From Streptomyces cacaoi (GTDB taxonomy: Bacteria > Actinomycetota > Actinomycetes > Streptomycetales > Streptomycetaceae): DNA of 64,000 nucleotides. A model generated the notes under the pieces. It did not search any database and had not been told where the DNA came from. It was given only the letters and a program-made list of their open reading frames with translations. Each line of letters begins with the position of its first letter. Position 1 is the stretch's first letter. Where the stretch lies: the NCBI RefSeq assembly GCF_006539165.1, contig NZ_BJMM01000027.1, forward strand, positions 36,903 to 100,902, read 5' to 3'. Positions 1 to 8,400 of this stretch are shown here, one piece after another. The translations under genes were made by a program, and so were the position numbers.

Positions 1-688
1 CCACCGCCCGCTTCCCCGCGAAGAACGTCCGCGCGACGACGAGCACCGCGTGCCCCGGCACCCCGCCCAGCGCCGCGGTCTCCTCCGCCCGGCCGGGACG
101 CGTACCGACCTCCTCGGTGACGTTGTCCACCACCAGATCGATCGCCGCCATCCGCTCGACGACGCCGCGGCCCGCCAGCGGCCCCTCCTCCGGGAGCATC
201 ACCGGCGTACGGCCCGTCACCGACAGCGGCTCCCAGGAGGTGGACAGCATCGCCGCGTCCCCGTCCACCCGGAACACGTACCGGGTGCGCATCACCCGCT
301 CGCCCGGAGCGAGATCCAGCCGGTCCGCGATTGCGGGCGCCGCGTCCTCCTGCTCGCTGTGCGACTCCCAGGTGCCGCGCACCCGTTCGTCGGACTGCTC
401 CTGCCGGAAGGGCGTGCACTCGCTCATCGTGCGATAGCCGGTGCGGGCGATACGGCGGGGCGCCGGCACCTCCCGCACATACGTCCCCGAGCCGGACCGG
501 CCCTCCACCAGGCCCTCCGCCATGAGCACCTTGCGCGCCTCCAGCGCGACGGTGTCCGAGACGCCGTACTCCTCGCGGATACGGGCCTGCGAGGGAAGCC
601 GCGCGTGCGGCGGGAGCGAACCGTCGGCGATCTTCTTCCGGAGATCCGAGGCGACGCGCAGATAGGCGGGCTGCTCACCGAATGGCAC
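1..688 (-). CDS. GntR/HutC family transcriptional regulator (3' end outside window)
   Basis: DNA-binding regulator. An N-terminal winged helix (about residues 8-70, including the stretch LPSQARIREEYGVSDTVALE) is followed by a UTRA-like effector domain (VMRTRYVFRVDGDAAMLSTS and later), which in the HutC subfamily binds a small ligand. The start is the GTG at 686-688, because a purine-rich GGGGAGGG lies about 6 nt upstream; the protein begins VPFGEQPAYLRVASDLRKK. The reading frame is open to the window edge, so the last residues are missing. The upstream DNA carries an inverted repeat (774-789) that could be its own operator. The ligand and targets cannot be told from the sequence. Confidence 0.85.
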   Translation of the reverse strand, partial: MPFGEQPAYLRVASDLRKKIADGSLPPHARLPSQARIREEYGVSDTVALEARKVLMAEGLVEGRSGSGTYVREVPAPRRIARTGYRTMSECTPFRQEQSDERVRGTWESHSEQEDAAPAIADRLDLAPGERVMRTRYVFRVDGDAAMLSTSWEPLSVTGRTPVMLPEEGPLAGRGVVERMAAIDLVVDNVTEEVGTRPGRAEETAALGGVPGHAVLVVARTFFAGKRAV

Positions 689-1128
689 GTTGTGCCCTCC
701 CCGTTCGGCACTCGGTCCCGGCGTCCGGCACTGCGGACCCCGGCACCCGGGTTGACAGACAGCAACAGCTTGACAACACAGCGTTGTTGACCGCAACAAA
801 CGGCCAACGTTTCACCCGATGTGATGAGTTGCTGCTCAGAAGCGCACCGAAGTGAACGCTTTCTCGTCAGCCTCCGCTGAAGAAACGGTCCGTCGCCGGA
901 AGGACAGGTTCCGACTGGGCGAACTCCCGCGAAAAAAGCCGGAGTTCGACGCAATCCGGCGCACGGGCCGACCGCCCCCGCCCGCCACTCGATGCGCACA
1001 CACCGCCGGGCCCGGACCCCCGGCCCACCGGAACCCCGGACCGGCTCCCGGACCCGGCCGAACCCCGCTCCCCGCCTGGCCCTCGATCCCGGCCGAGCCC
1101 CGGGGCCGAGCCCGCCCCGCCCCCGGAC
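689..1128. other. 440-bp non-coding region between GntR and ArsR genes
   Basis: The part next to the GntR gene (about 750-840) is less GC-rich, holds the dyads described separately and probably contains that gene's promoter. The rest is very GC-rich and holds only frames without a convincing ribosome binding site or protein family. Its right end lies downstream of the ArsR gene, but no strong hairpin was recognised there. Confidence 0.5.
774..789. promoter_or_regulatory. Inverted repeat CAACA-N6-TGTTG upstream of the GntR gene
   Basis: CAACA (774-778) and TGTTG (785-789) form perfect arms around 6 nt. A second, looser GTTG...CAAC pair lies at 751-766. HutC-type regulators commonly repress their own promoter through such a dyad. 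The distance of about 90 bp to the start codon fits a promoter region. Assignment to the adjacent regulator is inference. Confidence 0.4.
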
Positions 1129-1845
1129 TCACTCCTCGACGGCCTCCCGCCGGGCCCCGCCCGGACGCTCCGCCTCTCCCGCGCCGCCCGCGCCGCCCGC
1201 CTCCATGGCGAACAGGACCATCGTGGCGCTGACCCGCACCGCGCCCGGCGTACCCGCGGGCAGGGCGCTCTCGTGCAGCTCCTCGCCCAACTCGTCCGCG
1301 CGCCGCCGGATCCGCTCCCACACCTCCGGCTCCAGCCAGACCTCGGCGTCCGTCATCTCCCCGGGCACCGCCGTGTCCCGCTGGGCCGTGCGCCGCCGCA
1401 GCTCCGTGGCGAGCGCGCCCGCCAGCGCGAGATAGGCGTCCACGCCCTCCGCCGGGCCCCGGCCGACCTTCGGACCGGTGCGCGGATCGTGCCGGTACCG
1501 CTTGGCCGTGCCGCCGCGCACCGACTCCTCGCCCACCGCGTCGACGAGCCCCGCGGCGTGCAGCCGGCGCAGGTGGTAGCTCACATTCGCCTGCGACTGG
1601 CCCAGCACCCGCGCCGCCTCCGCCGCGCTGTGGGCCCGGCCCGTCAGCAGGGACAGCAGCCGCAGCCGCAGCGGATGCGCCAGGACACGCAGACCGACGA
1701 CGGTGTCCGCAGCCGCCCCGCCGGGGCCGCGCCCCGCCTCTTCCCCCGCGTCGCGTCCCGCCGGGGACGCACCGCCGCCGGCGTCCGCCGTCGGCTCCGC
1801 CGGCTCGCGGGCCGCCGCACGCTCGGGGTTCTCGGGTTCGGACAC
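1129..1845 (-). CDS. ArsR-type winged-helix regulator
   Basis: 238-residue regulator. Residues about 46-115 form an ArsR/HTH_20 winged helix (LRVLAHPLRLRLLSLLTG, then AAEAARVLGQSQANVSYHLR). The N-terminal 45 residues are Ala/Glu/Pro-rich and probably disordered; the C-terminal half has no metal-binding Cys motif, so a non-metal signal is likelier. It begins with GTG and lies 34 bp downstream of the MFS gene on the same strand, which suggests a transporter-regulator operon. By analogy with such pairs it may control the transporter; this is inference. No good Shine-Dalgarno sequence is visible at the chosen start. Confidence 0.8.
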   Translation of the reverse strand: MSEPENPERAAAREPAEPTADAGGGASPAGRDAGEEAGRGPGGAAADTVVGLRVLAHPLRLRLLSLLTGRAHSAAEAARVLGQSQANVSYHLRRLHAAGLVDAVGEESVRGGTAKRYRHDPRTGPKVGRGPAEGVDAYLALAGALATELRRRTAQRDTAVPGEMTDAEVWLEPEVWERIRRRADELGEELHESALPAGTPGAVRVSATMVLFAMEAGGAGGAGEAERPGGARREAVEE

Positions 1846-1879
1846 GCGGCCCAGTGTGCCTCAGCCGTGACAGAGCGCC

Positions 1880-3244
1880 TCAGCCGCCGGGCAGCACCGC
1901 ACCACCGCCCGGCCCGCCCTCGGTGCCCGCCGCACCCGGAGACTCACGGCCCGCGCCCGGGTCCGGATCCCCCTTCGCACCCGGGGCCGCACCCGAGCCC
2001 GTGCTGCCGGTGCCCGTCGTCAGCCCGCGCACCTCGCGGCTGCTCAACGCCGCCGCCGTGGCCACCACGACGAGCAGCACCCCGCCGAGCAGCGCCGCGC
2101 GCGTCCCGAACCGCTCGGCGAGCGGGCCCGCCGCCATCTCACCGACCGGCAGCGCCAGCGTCGAGCCCAGTGCGTCGTAGGAGTAGACGCGCGCCAGCCG
2201 CGCCGGCGGGACGTTCTCCTGGAGCGAGACGTCCCAGGCGACGCCGAACTGCTCGATGGCGATCCCGTTGATGAACATCGCCGCCGACAGCAGCCACACC
2301 TCCGCCGGTTGAGCCAGCGCGAGCAGCGGCAGCGCGTCCAGCGCGACGACGGCCACACCGATCCGCAGGGCGTGACGTGCCCGCGACCGCGCCACCAGCA
2401 GCCCGCCGGCCAGGGCACCCGCCATCTGCGCGGCCAGTACGAGGCCCCAGGCCGTCCGCCCGAACGTGGCATCGGCGACGGTCGGCCCCAGCACCTGGAC
2501 GCCGCCCGCCGCCACCGCGTTCACCACGAAGAACTGCGCCACGACGACCCACACCCAGGTACGCGAGGCGAACTCCCGCCATCCCTCGCGCAGTTCGTGC
2601 CACGGCCGGGCACGCCCCACCGGAACCGGAACCGGAACCGGAACCGCACCACTGGAAGCCGCCCCACGACCGGAGCGCAACGCACGCCCGGCGAGCCGGT
2701 AGCCGACGGCAGCGGCGAGAAAGGCCGCGGCGTCCAGCACCATGCCCCAGCCGGGGCCGACGACCGCGGCGAGCAGACCGCCCAGCGAGGTACCGGCGAT
2801 CATCCCGGCGTTCATCCCCATCCGGGACAGCGCGTTGGCCCGCCGCAGCGCACCGGCGGACACCGTCAACGGGATCAGCGCGGACGAGGCAGGGACGGAG
2901 ACCGCCGAAGCGGCGCCCTGCACCGCACCGAGCAGCATCAACACCGCGAGCGGCGACCGCCCCGCCAGCACGGCGGCCCCCACCGCGCCCTGCACCAGCG
3001 CCGCCAGCAGCGCCGCGCCCTGGAGCACCAACGCCCGGGGCAGCCGGTCCGCCAGCACACCGCCGAACAGCAGCAGTACGACGTTGCAGACCGAGCGGAC
3101 CCCGACGACCAGCCCCACCTCCACGGCCGAGCCCCCCGCGTCGAGCACGGCGAACGCGAGCACCACCGGAGCCATGGAGTTCCCGAACCAGCTCAGCGAG
3201 CGGGCCAGGACCAGCCGACGAAAGGCCGGAGTCAACACCGTCAC
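1880..3244 (-). CDS. MFS transporter, EntS/MFS_3-like
   Basis: 454-residue integral membrane protein with about 12 hydrophobic segments. The N-terminal half (RRLVLARSLSWFGNSMAPVV, later VVLLLFGGVLADRLPRALVL) has the layout of MFS_3 drug or siderophore exporters such as EntS. The central loop carries (Pro-Val)4, encoded by four perfect copies of a GGAACC hexamer (2622-2645), and the C-terminal 55 residues are a Gly/Pro-rich cytoplasmic tail. The start is GTG. It is first in a two-gene unit with the ArsR regulator. The exported substrate is unknown. Confidence 0.85.
   Translation of the reverse strand: MTVLTPAFRRLVLARSLSWFGNSMAPVVLAFAVLDAGGSAVEVGLVVGVRSVCNVVLLLFGGVLADRLPRALVLQGAALLAALVQGAVGAAVLAGRSPLAVLMLLGAVQGAASAVSVPASSALIPLTVSAGALRRANALSRMGMNAGMIAGTSLGGLLAAVVGPGWGMVLDAAAFLAAAVGYRLAGRALRSGRGAASSGAVPVPVPVPVGRARPWHELREGWREFASRTWVWVVVAQFFVVNAVAAGGVQVLGPTVADATFGRTAWGLVLAAQMAGALAGGLLVARSRARHALRIGVAVVALDALPLLALAQPAEVWLLSAAMFINGIAIEQFGVAWDVSLQENVPPARLARVYSYDALGSTLALPVGEMAAGPLAERFGTRAALLGGVLLVVVATAAALSSREVRGLTTGTGSTGSGAAPGAKGDPDPGAGRESPGAAGTEGGPGGGAVLPGG
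2622..2645. repeat. In-frame hexanucleotide repeat (GGAACC)4 in the MFS gene
   Basis: Four perfect tandem copies of a 6-bp unit encode Pro-Val repeats in the loop between the two halves of the transporter. Because the unit is a multiple of 3, copy-number change would keep the frame. Confidence 0.9.
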
Positions 3245-3340
3245 ACCCCGAGTCTGCGGCGCCGGCCCATGACCGTCAAACAGTTATTTGGTGGTGGGGT
3301 GGATGGGGGCGTGAGCCGGTCCGGGCGGGCGCGGGCACGC

Positions 3341-3421
3341 GGAAGCGTGCGGGACGCGGAAGCGTGCGGGACGCGGAAGCGTGCGGGACGCGGAAGCGTG
3401 CGGGACGCGGAAGCGTGCGGC
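3341..3421. repeat. 17-bp minisatellite, about 4.7 copies
   Basis: Unit GGAAGCGTGCGGGACGC is repeated head to tail at 3341, 3358, 3375 and 3392, with a partial fifth copy from 3409. The full copies are identical. Seventeen is not a multiple of 3, so the array is not coding. Identical copies imply recent expansion. Confidence 0.95.
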
Positions 3422-3449
3422 GCGCAAGTACGAGGCATACGGGCGCGGG

Positions 3450-3530
3450 TACGTCGGTGCGCAGGCACGTCCGGTGCGCGGGACGTCCGATGCGCGGGAC
3501 GTCCGATGCGCGGGCACGTCCGGTGCGCAG
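3450..3530. repeat. 16-17-bp minisatellite, about 5 degenerate copies
   Basis: Units of the form (G)CACGTCCGGTGCGCGG and GACGTCCGATGCGCGG follow one another just 3' of the first array. Two neighbouring inner copies are identical and the outer ones diverge by 1-3 bases, the pattern of an older array maintained by slippage or unequal exchange. Confidence 0.9.
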
Positions 3531-3759
3531 ACGCGAAAACGCGTGCGTCGCGGGAAGAACGGCGGAAACGTCTGTGTCCCGGGAACGTCGCCGGAACGAG
3601 GGCAAGTCGGTGCGGGGGGGGGTGGGCACCCGTTCGACACGGTGGCCCTGCGCGGTGCCGCACCGACACCTACGCTCGGTACGCACCGTCGCCGAGCACT
3701 GCACTCCCCCACCGCGCGCCCGGTGCGCACGGCACGGGCGCCCCGTCCGGAGGCACACC

Positions 3760-5079
3760 ATGGACAACAGCGTCACCACGGTCCTGCGCGGGCTGGAGAG
3801 CATCCGCTCCGACGTCGAGGAGTTCTACAAGGACCTCCACGCCCACCCGGAGCTGGGCCTCCAGGAGCACCGGACGGCGGGGAAGGCCGCCGCGGCGCTG
3901 CGGGACCTCGGCTACGAGGTGACCGAGGGCATCGGCGGCACCGGCGTCGTCGGCGTACTGACCCGGGACGGCCGGAAGGGCCAGGACGGCACGGAGAACC
4001 GGGACGGCCGGGAGGAGGGTCGCGCGGGCCCCACCGTGCTGCTCCGTGCCGACATGGACGCCCTGCCCGTGCGGGAGCGGACCGGACTGCCGTACGCCTC
4101 GACGGCCACCACCACCGACCGCGAGGGCCACGAGCAGCCGGTGATGCACGCCTGCGGCCACGACATCCATGTGGCCTGCATGACCGGCTTCGCCCGCCTG
4201 ATGGCCCAGGCCCCCGAGGGCGCCTGGCACGGCACCCTCGTCGTCCTCCTCCAGCCGTCGGAGGAGGACGGCGCCGGGGCCCGAGCCATGATCGACGACG
4301 GGCTGACCGACCGGGTGCCCCGGCCGGACGTGGTGCTGGCGCAACACGTGCTGCCCTATCCGGCCGGCCAGGTGGGCACCCGGGCGGGCGCCTTCCTCTC
4401 GGCCGCCGACAGCCTCCGCATCACCCTGCACGGGCGCGGCGGGCACGGCTCGGCCCCGCAATCGACGGTCGACCCGGTGGTGCTCGCCGCGATGTGCGTG
4501 GTGCGGCTGCAAACGGTGGTCTCCCGGGAGGTGGGGGCGACCTCGCCCGCGGTCGTCACCGTCGGCCGGATCCGGGCGGGTTCGGGCCCGAACGTCATCC
4601 CGGACCAGGCCGAACTGGAGCTGAACGTCCGCACCTACGATCCGGCCGTGCGCCGCCGTGTGCTGGACGCCGTCGAGCGCATCGTCCGAGCCGAGTGCCA
4701 AGCCTCCGACGCGCCGCAGGAGCCGGAGTTCGAGCAGCTGACCCGGTTCCCGCCGACCGTCAACGACGACGAGGTCACGGCCACCGTCGCCCGCGCCTTC
4801 ACCGACTGCTTCGGCGACGACGCCCGCACCTTCGGCCTCCAGACGGCCAGCGAGGACCTCAGCGAGATCCCCGCTGCCTTCGGCGTCCCCTTCACCTACT
4901 GGGGCTTCGGCGGTACCGACCCCGACCGCTACGCGACCGCCGAACAGAACGGCACCCTCGACCGCGACATCCCCACCAACCACAGCCCCACCTTCGCCCC
5001 ACTCCCCCAACCCACCCTGGACACCGGCATCAAGGCCCTCACCGCAGCGACCCTGGCCTGGCTGGGCGACGGGGGCTGA
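3760..5079 (+). CDS. M20 family amidohydrolase / peptidase
   Basis: 439-residue cytosolic metal-dependent hydrolase of the M20D type (hippurate hydrolase, N-acyl amino-acid or IAA-amide hydrolases). Metal-ligand motifs are visible: LRADMDALPV near residue 100, HACGHDIH (His130, Cys132, His134) and PSEEDGAGA near residue 167; the dimerisation/lid insert starts near RGGHGSAPQ. The start is ATG 3760, preceded by GGAGG 7 nt upstream. A strong inverted repeat (5189-5245) follows the stop. A charged insertion (DGRKGQDGTENRDGREEGR, near residue 70) is unusual for the family. The substrate is unknown. Confidence 0.9.
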   Translation: MDNSVTTVLRGLESIRSDVEEFYKDLHAHPELGLQEHRTAGKAAAALRDLGYEVTEGIGGTGVVGVLTRDGRKGQDGTENRDGREEGRAGPTVLLRADMDALPVRERTGLPYASTATTTDREGHEQPVMHACGHDIHVACMTGFARLMAQAPEGAWHGTLVVLLQPSEEDGAGARAMIDDGLTDRVPRPDVVLAQHVLPYPAGQVGTRAGAFLSAADSLRITLHGRGGHGSAPQSTVDPVVLAAMCVVRLQTVVSREVGATSPAVVTVGRIRAGSGPNVIPDQAELELNVRTYDPAVRRRVLDAVERIVRAECQASDAPQEPEFEQLTRFPPTVNDDEVTATVARAFTDCFGDDARTFGLQTASEDLSEIPAAFGVPFTYWGFGGTDPDRYATAEQNGTLDRDIPTNHSPTFAPLPQPTLDTGIKALTAATLAWLGDGG

Positions 5080-5404
5080 ACCGGGGGGAAAGCGGCGCCG
5101 GAGGCCTGAGCGGCGCACGCGCCGTCGGCCACTTCCGGCCACCGCGCCCACCCGAGCGCCCCCGGCCCGACGGTGGTCCGGTGACGCCGCGTACGGGCGC
5201 CACCCGGCGGACCTGCCCCTGTTCCGACGGGTGGCGCCCGTACGCCTACGGTGTGTGCCCGCTTTCTGCCCGACCGCCCCACGACCTGCGCGAACAGGGC
5301 CGTGCCGAAGCGACCGAATCGCACCGCCGCCGGCTCCCGCCACCTCTGGGAGCGTGGTGTCACGCGAGTGCCGGACGCGGGCCCCAGGGCGAGGGAGGAC
5401 CGGG
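5080..5404. other. 325-bp intergenic region, M20 gene to RHS gene
   Basis: Contains the 18-bp inverted repeat at 5189-5245 and the leader of the RHS gene with its GGGAGG ribosome binding site (5393-5398). A frame in phase with the RHS gene extends upstream to 5231, but it lacks a ribosome binding site and overlaps the right arm of the hairpin, so it was not used. Confidence 0.6.
5189..5245. terminator. 18-bp perfect inverted repeat, probable terminator of the M20 gene
   Basis: Left arm 5189-5206 and right arm 5228-5245 (GCGTACGGGCGCCACCCG and its exact complement) flank a 21-nt loop, about 110 bp after the M20 stop. A stem this long and perfect is typical of streptomycete terminators. There is no U-tract. 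The hairpin also separates the RHS unit from upstream transcription. Confidence 0.65.
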
Positions 5405-8400
5405 ATGCCGAACCACACCAGGCCGGAGCGTGAAGTCAGGGGCGGCCTGCCCGGGTACGCCTATGCGGGCTCGGGCGTGCACACCGCGACGGGCAACTTC
5501 ACCCGGTCCGAGACCGACTTGCCCATGCCGGACGCCCTGCTGAGCTGGTGGCGGACCTACAACTCCCGCGCCGCACACGAGGGAGGACCGGCGCCCGGCT
5601 GGACCCACGCCCTCAGCTCGTGGCTGGAGCCCGTCGGGCCGGGGGCGGCCGGGCAGGACGTGCCCCCGGACGCGCAGGAGCCGGAACCGCGGACGGAGCC
5701 ACCGGCCGTCGTCCTCCACGACCCGCACGGCCGCGCCCTCACCTTCCGCCGCCGCGAGGACGGTTCGTACGAGCGCCCGCAGGACATCGACGCGGACCTG
5801 TACGACGCGGACGACGGCTGGGTGCTGCGCTGGTTCCACGGCGAGACCTGGGAGTTCGGCACCGGGGGAAGCCTGCTGGCTCTGCGCGACGACGGCAGGT
5901 CCGTGACCCTCCACTACGAGCACGGCCGCCTCGGCCGGGCCGTCCACTCGACCGGCCGCCGGCTGGAGTTGGAGTACGGCGAGGCCAGCCGCCTCACCTC
6001 CGTGACCAGCGACGACGGCCGCTCGGTGCGCTACGTCCACGACGACGGCGGCAGACTCCGCGAGGTGCGTGCCCCCGGCGGCGCGACCACCGTGTACGCC
6101 TCGGACGACGAGGGCCGGATCACCCGCGTCACCGACCCCGACGGCGTGGTGCTCCTGGCCAACTCCTACGACGAGCACGGCCGGGTGGCCCGGCAGGAGC
6201 TCGCGGGCGCCGGCGCGCTGCACTTCGCCTACGAGGAGCACGCCGCCGATGACCGCACCCCGCACGGCCGTTCCCGCACGACCGTGACGCACGAGCCCTC
6301 CGGCGCCGAGAGCGTGTACGTGCACGGTCCGGACCACCGCACCGTGCGCGCGACGGACGCGCTGGGCCACACCAGCACCATGGCCTACGACGCAGACGGC
6401 CGCCTCGTGCGCGCCGAACTCCCCGGCTCGGGCCGCCTGGAGAGGGTGTACGAGGACGGCGCGCTCGTCTCCGCCACCGTCGCGGGTTCCACCACGCGCT
6501 ACCGCTACGACGCGCACCGCCGGCCGACCGAACTGACCGGCCCCGTGGGCGACACGACCCGCTACGGCTACGAGGGCAGCGGCCATCTGCCCACGACGGT
6601 CACGGGGCCGGACGGCTCCGTCACCCGCTTCGAGGTCCGCGACGGCCTGATCGTCTCCCGCTCCGGCCCTTCCGGCGACACCGTGCGCTACACCTACGAC
6701 GGCCTTCGCAACCTGGTCGAGGAGACCGCGGCGGACGGCCGACGCACCCGCTACGGCTACGACGACGCCGGCCGCCGCAACCGGATCGAGGAGCCGACGG
6801 GCGAGTCGACGACCCTCACATTCGACGACGCGGGACGCCCGGTCGCCGTCACCGGCAGCGACGGCACCACCGTCACCCGCACCTGGTCGGCCGCCGGACG
6901 CCTGCTGGACCACTCCGACGCGGAAGGCGAACGCACCGTCCACCGCTACGACTCCGCGGGCCGGCTCGTGTCCCGTACGGACCGGGAAGGGCTGGAGACC
7001 ACCTACGAGTACGACACCTCCGGACGGCCGGCGGGGCTGGTGCAGCCGGACGGGGTGCGGGTCACGGCCCGGTTCGACGCGGTGGGCCGCGTCGTCGCGG
7101 TGGACCAGCCCGATGCCGGCACCACCGCTTTCACCTACGACGCCGCGGGCAACCGGACCGCCGTCCGCACCCCGCAGGGCACCTCGTCCGCCACCTACGA
7201 CGAGCGCGGCAATCCCGTCTCCGTCACCGCGCCCGGCGGCGCCACCACCACCTTCGCCTACGACGCGGCCGACCGGCTGACCGGGCGGACCGACCCGTCC
7301 GGCGCGCACTGGGGCATCGCCTACGGCACCGCGCACCGCACCCTCACCCGCACCGGCCCGGACGGGGCGCGCAGCACCGAGATCCGGGACGCCGACGGGC
7401 GCACCACCGCCACCATCGACGCGCTGGGCCGGCGCACCGAGTACCGGCACGACGCCGACGGCCATGTACGCGAGGTCGTCGACCCGGAGGGCGGGCGCAC
7501 CCGCTTCGTCCGGGACGGCCTGGGCCGCGCCGTCGCCCGCACCACCCCGGCCGGGCTCACCACCCGCTTCGAGTACCGCGACGGCCGGCTGGTCGCCGTC
7601 ACCGACCCGCGCGGCTGGATCACCCGCTACCGCTACGACCGCAACGGCCGCCGGACCAGGGTGATCACCCCCTCCGGCGCCACCACCTGCTACGCCTACA
7701 ACAAGCGTGGCGCGCTGACCCGCGTCACCGACCCGCGCGGCGGCGTGACCACCTACAGCTACGACGCGCGCGGCAATCTGACCAAGGTCGTGGACGCCAA
7801 GGGCGTGGCCACCACCTACGCCTACGACAGGGCGGGGCGGCGCGTGTCCGTCACCGATCCGCTGGGGCGCACGACCCGGCGCGCCTTCGACGCCCAGGGC
7901 CGGCTCGCCTCGGTCACCAGCCCGGCCGGCGACACGGTGCACTTCGCGTACGACGAGGCGGGCCTACTGGTGCGGCGCTGGACGGACGAGGGCGACGAGG
8001 TCGGCTACACCTACGACCACGCCGGCCGCCGCACCGCCATGCGGGACAGCAGCGGCACCACCAGGTACGCCTACGACGCGTACGGACGGCTGACGTCGGT
8101 GACCTGGCCGTCGGACGCCACCTACCGCTGGGAGTACGACGCGGCCGGCCAACTGCGCACGCTCACCTACCCGGACGGCGCGCACGTCCACTACCGCTTC
8201 GACCTCAACGGCCGGCTGGCCGCGCTGCGGGACTCACAGGCAGGGGAAGCCGTGTACGCGGTGGATCCCGACGGCCGGCTGCTCACCGAGCAACTGCCGG
8301 GCGGCTGGGCACGCCGGTACGCGTACGAGGGCGGGCTGCTGTCCTCGTTCAGCGAGCTGCGCTCCGGCGGGGTGCGCGCGGCACACGTCACGCTCACCCG

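Larger units (their letters stand above)
3245..3759. other. 515-bp intergenic region with two minisatellites
   Basis: Divergent region between the MFS-ArsR unit and the M20 gene. It must contain both promoters. The AT-richer part just upstream of the MFS start (about 3270-3290, with TTATTTGG) is a plausible promoter site. The middle is occupied by two tandem arrays listed separately. Long open frames that run through the arrays are artefacts of base composition. Confidence 0.7.

Noticed and set aside
852..1232. Possible plus-strand gene between the GntR and ArsR genes
   Set aside because: No ribosome binding site; the product is Arg/Pro-rich and the frame overlaps the ArsR gene end.
2377..3759. 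Long open frame upstream of and in phase with the M20 gene
   Set aside because: It runs antisense through the MFS gene and through the 17-bp minisatellite; the ATG at 3760 has a perfect ribosome binding site and matches the family start.
5231..5404. N-terminal extension of the RHS protein
   Set aside because: It overlaps the hairpin arm, has no ribosome binding site, and family similarity begins only after the ATG at 5405.
5360..7942. Antisense open frame of 860 codons under the RHS gene
   Set aside because: It is a composition artefact of the repeated YD codons; the residues show Val/Gly/Ala-rich low complexity and no family.
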